From: Caprimulgus europaeus
Lineage: Eukaryota; Chordata; Aves; Caprimulgiformes; Caprimulgidae
Length of the DNA stretch: 64,000 nucleotides
Assembly: GCA_907165065.1 (NCBI GenBank)
Contig: OU015524.1
Coordinates: 123,788,760-123,852,759, forward strand
Direction: 5' to 3'
A program made the translations under genes and the position numbers. A model generated the notes under the pieces. The model did not search any database. It saw only the letters and a list, made by a program, of their open reading frames with translations, and was not told the DNA's origin. Below are positions 1-11,600 of the stretch, one piece after another (within the stretch, counting starts at the first letter, position 1; every line of letters starts with the position of its first letter).

Positions 1-126
1 CTACTGTCCTTGGGTGGGAGAGCAGCAGTGTCCATCAGGTTCCTGAGGGAGAGGGTGAACCCTGTGTCCACAGGCTCCTGGGAAGGGTCTTTTGTTGCCC
101 ACTGGGGGTGGGAGGTGACATCTTAT

Positions 127-298
127 CATAGAATGGAATCATAGAATGGTCTGGGTTGGAAGGGACCTTCAAGCTCCTCCAGTCCCCACCCCCCTGCCAG
201 CAGCAGGGACACCTTCCACTAGACCAGGTTGCTCAAAGCCTCATCCAACCTGGCCCAGAACACTTCCAGGGAGGAGCAGCCACAGCTTCTCTGGCCAA
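127..298 (-). mobile_element. CR1 3' fragment, family A
   Basis: Reads as the reverse complement of a CR1 3' end. The terminal octamer-like tail (TCATAGAATGGAATCATAGA on the + strand) is at the left and the family A body at the right. It lies in the NUGGC intron before the first exon seen. Confidence 0.88.
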
Positions 299-446
299 CA
301 CATCTTTTCCCACTCTTTCTTTGTTGAGTTCATTGTGTTGGGAATGGTGTGGGCTTCTTGGGTTGTCTCACTAGTGGTGACATTGGGAAGTTGTTTCCCC
401 TCTTCATATGGTGTCCATACCTAGGGCATGGAGCTCTGGGTGGTCA

Positions 447-634
447 TAGAAGAATAGAATGGTTTGGGCTGGAAGGGATCTCCAAGCTCATCCAGCTCCA
501 ACCCCCCTGCCAGCAGCAGGGACACCTTCCACTAGACCAGGTTGCTCAAAGCCTCATCCAACCTGGCCCAGAACACTTCCAGGGAGGGGGCATCCACAAC
601 TTCCTTTGGCAACCTGTTCCAGGTCACAACCAGT
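447..634 (-). mobile_element. CR1 3' fragment, family A
   Basis: A second family A piece in the same orientation as the copy at 127-298, separated from it by about 150 bp of unrelated sequence. It diverges after the AACACTTCCAGGGAGG block, so it is a different insertion and not a local duplication. Confidence 0.87.
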
Positions 635-717
635 TGTGGTAGACCATCATAGTTTCCTGATGTCCTTGAAGGGTTTTTTTGGGCTAAAAAGGGTTATTTC
701 TTTATTCACCCATCCAG

Positions 718-987
718 GAGAAAGACTTCTCTGAAAAGATGAGCCCGTACATCTGGATTCAGAGCATCCGTAGCGACACAAAAGCAGGAACAGGAGAAGA
801 AGACAGCAGGACAGGAGAAGAAGACAGCAGGACAAGAGAAGAAGACAGCAGGACACGGTTCTGGCCTCTGATAAAAAACGTGAAAGTGACTATCCCAAGG
901 TTGCAAATGGTCCCAGAAAACGTTGTCTTCGTGGATATTCCAGGGACGGGTGATTTCAGCAGCAAAAGGGATGCCATGTGGAAGGAG
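718..987 (+). CDS. NUGGC: NUGGC exon with G3 motif and 21-bp repeats
   Basis: The acceptor is CCCATCCAG and the donor GAG|GTAACT. The 270 nt keep phase 0 at both ends. The exon encodes the stretch from [13 protein letters not shown] to DAMWKE, including [12 protein letters not shown], the DxxG (G3) motif of the GTPase. Positions 790-852 are three tandem 21-bp units. Translation cannot begin at the ATG at 739, because conserved sequence is open upstream to the splice site. Confidence 0.9.
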
Positions 988-2654
988 GTAACTGGTGTTG
1001 CTGTCCCATGGGGAGAAGGGGGATATTTGTTGGCTCTCTGGGAATGGAGCTCTGCAATGCTGCAGTGGTGTTGCTGGTCCACAAGTGATGGAGACATCTG
1101 GGATCCTCTGTGGGGAGCAGGGAAAAGCTTTGAGCAGAAGGACCAGGTTGATGTTTCGGTGTTGTGCACCTCAGCCTTGATTATTTATCTTCCTTCTTTC
1201 CTGATATCAGGCTGCCATCAAAATTCCTGCTAGGGCAACCACTGGTGTCCAATCCAAGTCCTTATCTGTGGTAGTTCTGAGCTGGAAGAATTCCTGGTGG
1301 GAGGTTGAGGTCTTTGGTTAGAAATACACTCTGGAAAGATGGTTCATCCTCTTTCTCCAGCCCAAGTTACTGGGAATTAAAGGTGCTCAGCATCTCTGGT
1401 GTTTATTCTTTGCTGATGGTTTCTATCTTCTCTTTCTGGTGTTTCTTCTCATCCTTCCACCACAGAACATCAACAAATGCTCTATCATTTGGGTTGTCAA
1501 CTCCATCGAACGTATTCATGGAGGCAAAGTCCATGAGATGATGCTGAATGAAGGCATGAAGGCTTTCCAGTGTGGGATATGTAGGGACATTTCCTTGGTG
1601 GTCACAAAGTCTGATCAGATGAATCTCAAAGAATACAAGAGGTAAGGAGACAAGCTGAAGTCCAGGGCTCTGGGGGAGTGGGGCACTGATGTTGGGTCTG
1701 GTCTCACCTGGACTATGTTGGTGTGGTCCTTCCCTTCTCCTTAGAGGAGTAGAGGACTGCTGACTGCTGAAAACGTTTGGAGGTGTAATTGTTGTTTTGT
1801 TTTTCTCTTTCCAGGGAAAGTAAGAAAGATTATGTGAGTATTTCTCAGATTTTTCGTCCTTTCATCCTTTTCAGGTCATTTGAGAAACTGGAGAATGTTC
1901 CATGGGATGGGACTTGAGCAGAACTGGGTGACTTTTAAGACAGAAACCAGAAAATGGTGTCATTCTTTCATTGTGTTAGGAAGAAACTCTACTGGACATT
2001 GCTTTTGGGCTTAAAAACTTAGAGATCTACTTCCCATGTCCCTGCTCACTGCAGGGTGGAGTTGGGCTGGATGATCTTTTCAGGTCTCTTCCAACCCAAA
2101 CCATTCCATGATGGTCAGGAAAAAGCAGTAATCATTCCTCTTGTCTTCTCCAACCTAGATGAATAAACATGATGCCATCCTGGACAGGAATGAAACTGTG
2201 AAGCAAGAGAAGAGCAAAATGATGAGGAGAAACTTAGCGGTAAGGTGCCTTGGAGAACCTGTGTGGTGGGTTTGTGTCTGATGGCATCACAATATTCTTA
2301 TCAAAATATCTTAATTTAAATTGTCCATGAAGTCTGCTCATTATCTAGAAGCTTCTGGTTACTCCAAACTCTCCCTTTGTGCTGTGTTTGGGTGGAATTG
2401 GTCTTCAAAAAGTTTAATTCTCCTCCATGTACGCAACTAATTTGGTGGTGGGGTTGGTCCCTGATTCAGAGCTTCCTTAGTAATAAAAAAAGAACCCAAA
2501 TCAGATGACTCTAGTGTAGGACCATGTTGAAGAAGGAGAAGGAGAAGAAGGAGAAGAAGGAGAAGAAGGAGAAGAAGGAGAAGAAGAAGAAGAAGAAGGA
2601 GAAGAAGAAGAAGAAGAAGAAGAAGAAGAAGAAGAAGAAGAAGAAGAAGAAGAA

Positions 2655-2685
<31 letters not shown>

Positions 2686-5600
2686 GTTTTGTGTGCAGGA
2701 GCAGTGTGCAGCAGCTGACTCTTGCCCCAGCTCGAGCTTTGTGGTGTTGTGTGTAATTGCAGCGTGAAGCATCTCACTGCAGGGAGTTTGCAGAGGACAC
2801 CCAGCTGGGTGGGAGTGTTGATCTGCTGGAGGGTGGGGAGGCTCTGCAGAGGGATCTGGCCAGGCTGGATCCATGGGCCAGGACCAGTTCCATGAGGTTC
2901 AACCAGGCCAAGTGCCGGGTCCTGCCCTTGGGTCACAACAACCCCCGGCAGCTCCAGGCTTGGGGAGGAGTCGGGGGAGAGCTGCTGGGCACAGAGGGAC
3001 CTGGGGGTGTTGGTGGACAGCGGCTGAACAGGAGCCAGCAGAGTGCCCAGGTGGCCAAGAAGGCCAAGGGCATCCTGGCCTGGATCAGCACCAGTGTGGC
3101 CAGTAGGAACAGGGAAGTTCTCTTCCCCCTGCCCTGGGCACTGGTGAGGCCACAGCTCGAGTGCTGGGTTCAGTGTTGGGCCCCTGAGTCCAAGAAGGAC
3201 CTGGAGGTGCTGGAGCGTGTCCAGAGAAGGGCACGGAGCTGGGGAAGGGTCTGGAGCACAAGTGTGCTGAGTTCAGGCTGAGGAACTGGGGGTGCTGAGC
3301 CTGGAGAAAAGGAGGCTGAGGGGAGACCTTGTGGCTCTGTCCAAGTCCCTTGGAGGAGGGTGCAGAGAGGTGGGGGTGGGTCTGTTCCACCAAGGAGCAA
3401 GGGACAGGACAAGAGGAAATGGGCTCCAGTTGTGGCCAGGGCAGTTGAGATGGGATGTGAGGAAGAATTTCTTTGCTGAAAGGGTTCTGAGGCATTGGAA
3501 GGGGTTGCCCAGGGCAGTGGTGGAGTCCCCATCCCTGGAGGGATTGAAGAGTGGTGCAGACACAGTGCTGAGGGACATGGGTCAGTGGGGACTGGGCAGT
3601 GTTGGGTTCATGGTTGGACTCCATGAGCTTCAAGGTCTTTCCCAACCACTGTGATTCTGTGCTTAAGTAGGAAGGGAAGAAACTGAACTTAAGCAGCAAA
3701 GGAAAGAAGTGCTGGGGGAGGTGGACAAAGCAAAGAGGTTCATCACCTTGCCCTTGACATGGATTTGGGGACAAGACGTAAGTGAGCCTGGCTGATATCT
3801 GTGTTTTTCAGAAAAAGCTTCCAAGTGACTCTGAAGTTCTGCACAAGGAAGATCTCGTGTACACGGTCAGCGCCCAGGAGTACTGGGACGGGGAGACGCT
3901 CAGCAAGGAGGAAACAGGTGACATCGGGGTTTCCTCGTTGTGTGAAGCACTCAGGGACGCTTTGCTGAGTGAAGTCAACCCTGTAGGAGGTGTGGGAGGA
4001 GTTCCTGGCTTTGGAGAGGTCCCTGGGAATTTTGTTTCCTCTTTATCCTCCTCAAAATGGTGCAGAGACAAGAGGTGATCCCTCAAGAAGAGCCTGGCCT
4101 CGCACCCCCACAACAGTTCTTCCTAAGAGAACATCAATAATCTTCTGGTTTCTCCAGTTTCTGCCTGGTTCAGAATGTCCCATCATGATCCCAACATTTC
4201 TCATGCCAAATAACTTGCACTGAAGATGGAACTGCATTAATATCACGTGGAGTCTCTTTGACATTGTTCTTGTTCAAACCCTTCTGGCTTGGCCTGGATT
4301 TTTGCCCTGTTGTCTCTTCTTTCCAAAGCCTGTTCCTCTCCTTTCCTCCTCTCAGTGGTGGAGTGTTGGCCATGTCATTATTCCATTTCTTTTTAGATCC
4401 CAATATCATTTTTCCCCCCATATCATTATTCCATTTCTTTTTAGATCCCAATATCATTTTTCCCCCCGTTCTTCAGAACTAGAACCCGTTCCTATAACCC
4501 AGATGAGATCTTCAGCATGAGCCCACACTGCCTATGAATTTATCTGCTCCTTTGCTCATCTACAAACATCTTTTTTAGTGTTTTCTTTTCTCATGCAACA
4601 TCCATGCCCAAGATACTCATAAAGTTCTGCAGGACCCACCCAAGTCCTGGTGGCCCCCTGTGTTCTGATGGACCAGTGCTTGCACCTACATGGTTACATG
4701 TTGAACCAGACCAGGCAACTGGTGTGGCAGAAGATGAATCTTTAAAGCCTTTCTAGAGATTCAGGATCTGCCATGAGCCTTCTCAGGCCACCCTTTATGA
4801 AACATTGATGTCCCAGATGTTCTGCAGGAGAAATGAGTTTCCTTGGGGTCTTTGAGTGGTGTGCTGCCCTCTTACATTGCTGACTCAACCTTGCTTGGAT
4901 GATTTCAGAGATTCCAAAGCTGAGAGAGTACATCCAGAGGTTTTACATAGCACAGAAGAGGAACAAACTGATGGATTATGTGGAAGAGGCTTTGGTCATT
5001 TTCTCCCTGATTCAGAGTCTCAGGTCCAACCAAAACCCACAGGTTTGTTCAGAAAATCCCTTTCTTTTTGATTTGCTGTGCAGGTGGTAGTAGCTCCAGC
5101 CAGGATTTCCTCCTTGGAGTAGGCAACTCGTGTGGTGAGTTTTTAGCATGACATTGATGGAAACTGCTGGCAAAATATCTCCCAGTGGGCTGACCAACAA
5201 AGCCCTGCTGCCCAAAAGAGCTGCACTCAGCTCAGCTTGACTGCATCTCCTACAGCTTCACCCACAAGAAGCACCCCAGGCTGTTCTCCAGCTCCCAGTT
5301 GCCCAGGGGAACACTTTTCATCTAGGTGGTTTTTAAGCAATGTCCTTGGACTGGGGGAAGTGGTGGGAGAAGTGGTTGTACTGGTTGTACTGGTTGCAGG
5401 GATACTTGCAGGGTTATGTTTATGTTGCATCCACCACGAGAAGTTCACTGATGGTTTTTTTCCCTCCATTGTCCACTCATTTCAGTACCAGCATGCAAAG
5501 GAAATTCACTTGAGAGCTTTAATTATGAAGAAGATTGATGAGTTGGAGGCAGATATTGAGAAATGTTTCCTACCCATTGAGCAGCCACTCAGTGAAGGTG

Positions 5601-8600
5601 TGGAACAAGCCAAGAAGATGTATAAGAAGAGTATGGACAAGATCCTCCATGTGAGTATCAAGCAGTTGATTTGGAATCCCAGAGTAATTTAGTTTGGAAA
5701 CAACCCTTGGAGATCTGTGGTGATGGCTAATGATGACACGAGGTCAGGCTGCTCCAGATCTTGTCCAGGCAATCTTGAAAACCTCCAAGGTGGGAATCTC
5801 CACTGGGTTTGGTGACATTGATGCCCTAAAAAACAGCCAGCTCGGTGGGATGTCTGTGATCCTGGTTGGGTGGAGATTTCTTTGCTTGTCCCTACAGGAA
5901 GACTCAGAATCATAGAATGGTTTGGGTTGGAAAGGACCTTTAAAGGTCACCTAGTCCAACTGGGTGACAGCTGTCCCTGACAGGAGTCCTGCTAACCCCA
6001 GGAGCCCTTTGCAGTGTCTTAGAGGCCTGCAGATGCCAAGATCATAGCTTGCTTTTTCCTGTCTGAATTGCCTGGAATTTGAAGGCCAACTCAAGCTCCT
6101 CGATGGATTTTCAATGCTTGGCTTCAGGGCTGGGATGTGGAACTCAGCTCCCTCCTTGCAGAACTTCTTCCTCTCATTTGATGTGGTCAAGGATGATCCT
6201 CTTGAGTAGAGCAAGTGCAAGCCAGACTCTGTAACTTGGTGGCTAAAGCAGTGACCCAGAAGAGTTGCCTGATTAAAACCCAACTCAGAAGCAACAACCA
6301 TGGGATAAAACACTTCAGAAGTTCTATGACTGTGGCTTTGTGGTGGCTACTACACAACCTGTTGGGACATGATGCTTCCTACACCCTCCCAAAGCAGGAT
6401 ACAAAAGCTGGGAGGAGTGGCTGACACAGCAGAGGGCTGTGCTGCCATCAGAGAGACCTGGACAGGCTGGAGAGCTGGGCAGGGAAACACTTGATGAGAT
6501 ATAATAAGGGCAAGTGTAGGGTGTTGCACCTGGGCAGGAACAACCCCAGGTTCCAGTATAGGTTGGGAAATGATCTCCTAGAGAGCAGTGAAGGGGAAAG
6601 GGATCTGGGAGTCCTGGTGGACAGCAGGGTGACCATGAGCCAGCACTGTGCCCTTGTGGCCAGGAAGGCCAATGGCATCCTGGGGTGCATTAGAAGGGGG
6701 GTGGTCAGTAGGTCCAGAGAGGTTCTTCTTCCCCTCTACTCTGCCCTGGTGAGGCCACATCTGGAATATTGTGTCCAGTTCTGGGCCCCACAGGTCAAGA
6801 AGGACAGGGAACTGCTGGAGAGAGTCCAGCACAGAACCACCAAGGTGATGAAGGGAGTGGAGCATCTCCCTGATGATGAAAGGCTGAGGGAGCTGGGGCT
6901 CTTTAGCTTGGAGAAGAGGAGGCTGAGGGGGGACCTCATTAATGTTGATCAATATCTGAAGGGTGAGTGTCAGGAGGATGGAGCCAGGCTCTTCTCAGTG
7001 GTGTCCAGTGATAGGACAAGGGGCAATGGGTGTGAGCTGGAACACAGGAGGTTCTGCTTAAACTTGAGAAGGAACTTCTTTCCTGTGAGGGTGCCAGAGC
7101 CCTGGGACAGGCTGCCCAGGGAGGTTGTGGAGTCTCCTTCTCTGGAGACATTCAAGACCCGCCTGGACGCCTTCCTGTGTGATCTCATCCAGGTGTTCCT
7201 GCCCCAGCAGGGGGTTGGACTGGATGAGCTTTTGAGGTCCCTTCCAATCCCTGACACTCTGTGATTCTGTGAAAGCAGCCCTGCATGCCAAGGCAGGACA
7301 TTGCCTCCTCTGCAAGGCCAGATGCCAAACATCAGTGTTGTGGTTTAACCCTTGTAGGCAGCTCAGCACCATGCAGCCGCTCGCTCACTCTCTCCCATGG
7401 TGGGAGAGGGGAGAAAATCAGAAGCATAAAAGTGCAGAAACCCCTGGGTTGAGATAAAAACAGTTTAAGAGGTGAAGCAAATCCACACGTGTGAGCAAAG
7501 CTCTCCACTTCCCATCACAGGCTGATGTTCAGCCATCCCCAGGAGAGCAGGGCTCCACCATGGGTAGAGGTGACTTGGGAAGACAAACATCATCTCCTTC
7601 CTCCTTCTTCCCCTATTTTTATCACTGAGCACAATGTCACATGGTCTGGAATATCCCTTGAGTCAGTTGGGGTTGGTTGTCCCATCCATGTCTCCTCCCA
7701 AGTCCTTGTGCACCCCCAGTTTCCTCTCTGTTGGGGCAGCATGAGAAGCAGAGAAGGTTTTGATGTTGTGCTCAGCAATAACTAAATCATCCCAACATCA
7801 TCAACAACGTCTTCAGCACAAATCCAAACCCCAGCCCCACACAAGAAAACAAACTCTGTCCCAGCCAAGATCAGCAGAATCTGGGCTCCTCAGGTCAAGA
7901 GGGACAGGGACCTTCTGGAGAGAGTCCAGTGGAGGCCACAGAGATGCTGGGGGGCCTGGAGCATCTCCTGTGTGAGGAGAGGCTGAGAGAGCTGGGACTG
8001 TTCAGCCTGGAGAAGAGCAGCCTGAGAGGGGATCTGATCAGTGTCTGTAAATATCTGAAGGGTGGGGGCCAATGGGTGGGGCTGGGCTCTGCTCGGTGGT
8101 GCCCAGTGACAGGACAAGGGGCAATGGGCACAAACTGGGACACCAGAAGTTCCAGAGAAACTGAAGGAAAAACTTCTTTGCTGTGAGGGTACCAAAGCCC
8201 TGGGCCAGGCTGCCCAGAGAGGCTGTGGAGTCTCCATCTCTGGAGATGTCCAAACCCACCTGGACACTTTCCTGTGCCACCTGGTGTAGGGACCCTGCTT
8301 TGGCAGGGGGGTTGGACTGGATGATCTCCTGAGGTCCCTTCCCACCCCACCACTCTGTGACTCTGGGATTCTGTGTGAACCAGGCTATAAAAAGCTCAAG
8401 CTACCTGGAGCTCAGGTCACCTGGGCACGCTGGTGCAGATGATGGTTGGGCATCTATCTTGCCTGTACCTTACTCCTCTGTGTGTCCCACCCCGCAGCGC
8501 GAGCACGGGTACCGGGGCTACCACAGGACGCTGAAAGCCGTGTGCCTGAACATGGGGGTGTACGCGTCCCGCATCTTCTGCCGCATAGACATCAACGACA

Positions 8601-11600
8601 GCCTGGCCCAGCCCATCTATGAGAAAATCGACATGGCCTTTGGAAACATATTCAGGTGAGACACCCCCTTCCCTGGGGGAAGTCAAAGGGTGCAGAACAA
8701 GGTCCCACAGCTCATCCCACAGCAGGATGGAGGGTCCAGCTCGTTTCTGGTGGGTTTTTGTCCAACCTCCAGTACTGAGGACCTCACACCCTCCCTAGGG
8801 AACCTCTATAGAGGCCACCAGGATGATGCCAGGGCTGGAGCAGCTCTGCTGTGAGGACAGGCTGAGAGAGTTGGGGCTGTTCAGCCTGGAGAAGAGAAGG
8901 CTCTGGGGAGACCTTCCAGTGGCCTCCCAGTACCTGAAGGGGCTCCAGGAAGGCTGGGGAGGGACTTTGGCCAAGGGCAGGGAGTGAGAGAACAAGGGGT
9001 GATGGCTTGAAAGTGGCAGAGGGGAGATGGAGCTGAGATGTGAGGAAGAAATTGTTTGGTGTGAGGGTGGTGAGACCCTGGCCCAGGTTGGGCAGAGAAG
9101 CTGTGGCTGCTCCTCCCTGGAAGTGTTCTGGGCCAGGTTGGATGAGGCTTTGAGCAACCTGGTCTAGTGGAAGGTGTCCCTGCTGCTGGCAGGGGGGTTG
9201 GGACTGGATGAGCTTTAAGGTCCCATCCAACCCAAACCATTCCATGATTTTATGGTTCTACTCCATCACTCCATGAACCCTTGCACTAGGAAACTTCTCC
9301 CAACATCTAACCTTAGTGCTCCAGCTCTTATATTCCTCAGGGTTATGGAAATAGGCTGTGACTTTCTGCTTCCCACTGTCCTCTCCTACATTGGAAGACT
9401 CTTGTGTTTCCCCCCAACCTTCTCATGGTTGAACAAATCCTGATTTTCAGTCCTTCCTTGTAGGACTTGACTTCTCACTGCCCATCCCAAGCCTATCTCC
9501 AAGCTGTGTTTCCCTGAAGCACAGTGTGAAACCTGGCGTTGCTGCTTTGAGAAGAAGGCTTGAGCAGTGGGATGTCCTCCTCCAGGGTATCTTCTCACTT
9601 TGTACACACCCTGGGGCTATTGGGCTATTTTTATATCCACACAATATCGTTGTCTTCCTGCCCTTTGAAACCTGCTGCTGCTGGTCAGCTCTTCTCCAGG
9701 CATCCTTTGCAGCTCTGGTGCACAGCTCCACATGTACCTACCCAAGCTTAGAGTGCCCAGCTCTGTTTGCTTCTCCACCATCTTCTGGAGAATTGATTTT
9801 CTTACAACCAAAGCCAAATGGGTTGGTGTGAGCAGCTCAATCCAGCCAGTCCACCTTGATGGTTGCTCATGAATGACCCATCTCTCCACGAGTGGACACA
9901 GAGAGGATGGTGTGAGGTTGCACAGAGGAGGATTAGGTTGTTAGGAGGAGGATTTAAGGAGATGGTGGGACAGACTGTGATGCTCAGGCACAGAGTTGGG
10001 CCAGACAAGTGTGTTGAGCAGCACCTTGCACTTGATCAGCCCCTTTTCTTCTCCTTTTCCCCCATTTTCTCTTGTTGGTTCTTCTCCAGCCACCTCAACC
10101 CCTCCCAGATAAATTCTTCACTCCAGTTAGGTTCTCCCAATGATTCCAGTTTTGGTACTTTCGTACCCAAACCTGGTTTTCATGTGATCTCTCCCTGTGA
10201 TATCTTGGCCTTGTATGGTGTTGCTGATATGGGCACCTGGTCACTGCTGCCTTTCTCCTTTGCTCCACCACCAACGTTCCCCCAGACTCCCTTAGGAATC
10301 CCAGTGGATTTTGACCATCTCCCTCAACCATACATGAAATTTCAGGGTTCTCTCTAATTTTGGTCACCTTCTCACCCTCCTACCTTCAGCAGTTTCTCCT
10401 GCCATGCCCAGCAGCTTCTCATGGTCCATTCAGGTGGTAGAACCTCAGAACATAGCTATGTTCACACCCTTAGCACCAACCATTCACTCAACAATGATAT
10501 AGAACCAGAGATAGTTCATGCTTCAAACAGCTTGAGATGAGCACAGCAGAGAGGACACAGAAAGGTGGGGACAGAGAAGAAAGACACGAGAAGAAGGTGA
10601 ATCACCAGTGAGCAGAGATGAAATTAAGACATTTTTCATCTGGTCACTTATGGGAGATGTTGGGAGCAGAGAAATGCCACAGCACCCCAAAACCTGGACC
10701 CAGTGCATGTTGTGAGTTACTTTAGGTACCATCAAGTGGGATGTGAACATCATCCCAGCCACTGTGTCCCAGAGGAGACCTGCTCAGGTCATTGCCACAA
10801 GACCAGGAGAGCTTCCTCCAGCCAAGGTGGACCAGGGTAGTGTTTGTATCTTCAGGCTTTAGAAAGGGACAACTTGTTGTGTCCAGTGTTTGCTCCTTTT
10901 CAAAGAAAACAAACAAACAAACAAACCAAACCCCAACCAAGGCCACACCCTCAGTCTGATCTATCTAGAGGACATCTCCCCTCTCTGGGACCATGAAAAT
11001 CATGGAATTGTTTTGGCTGGAAAAGCCCTTGAAGCTCATGGAGTCCAACCATGAACCCAACACTGCCCAGTCCCCACTGACCCATGTCCCTCAGCACTGT
11101 GTCTACACCACTCTTCAATCCCTCCAGGGATGGGGACTCCACCACTGCCCTGGGCAACCCCTTCCAATGCCTCAGAACCCTTTCAGCAAAGAAATTCTTC
11201 CTCACATCCCATCTCAACTGCCCTGGGCACAACTGGAGCCCATTTCCTCTTGTCCTGTCCCTTGCTCCTTGCTTGAACAGACCCACCCCCACCTCTCTCC
11301 ACCCTCCTCCAAGGGACTTGGACAGAGCCACAAGGTCTCCCCTCAGCCTCCTTTTCTCCAGGCTCAGCACCCCCAGTTCCCTCAGCTGGGAACTCAGCAC
11401 ACTTGTGCTCCAGACCCTTCCCCAGCCCCATTGCCCAACTTTGGCCACACTCCAGCACCTTGTGCTGCTCTTCTTGCTTTGTCCCACCCAGCATTCCTGT
11501 GGCATCTCCTTGGCTTCCTGCTCCATCAGGGTGGGAAGATGATGGAGGACACAACACCTTTTTCTTTGTCTTCAATTTGCTTCTTACCCCAACAGGACGC

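Noticed and set aside
739-1233. NUGGC translation start at the ATG at 739
   Set aside because: The exon stays open upstream to a good acceptor at 718, and the GTPase P-loop must precede G3, so the ATG is internal.
2524-2718. Lys/Glu-rich small protein
   Set aside because: Translation of the AAG microsatellite in a NUGGC intron.
6491-7264. 257-codon gene candidate
   Set aside because: It is the C-terminal part of CR1 ORF2 inside a 5'-truncated LINE copy, not a host gene.
8784-9245. Many similar open frames of the [20 protein letters not shown] type on either strand
   Set aside because: They are antisense shadows of family A and B CR1 copies, recurring wherever such a copy lies.
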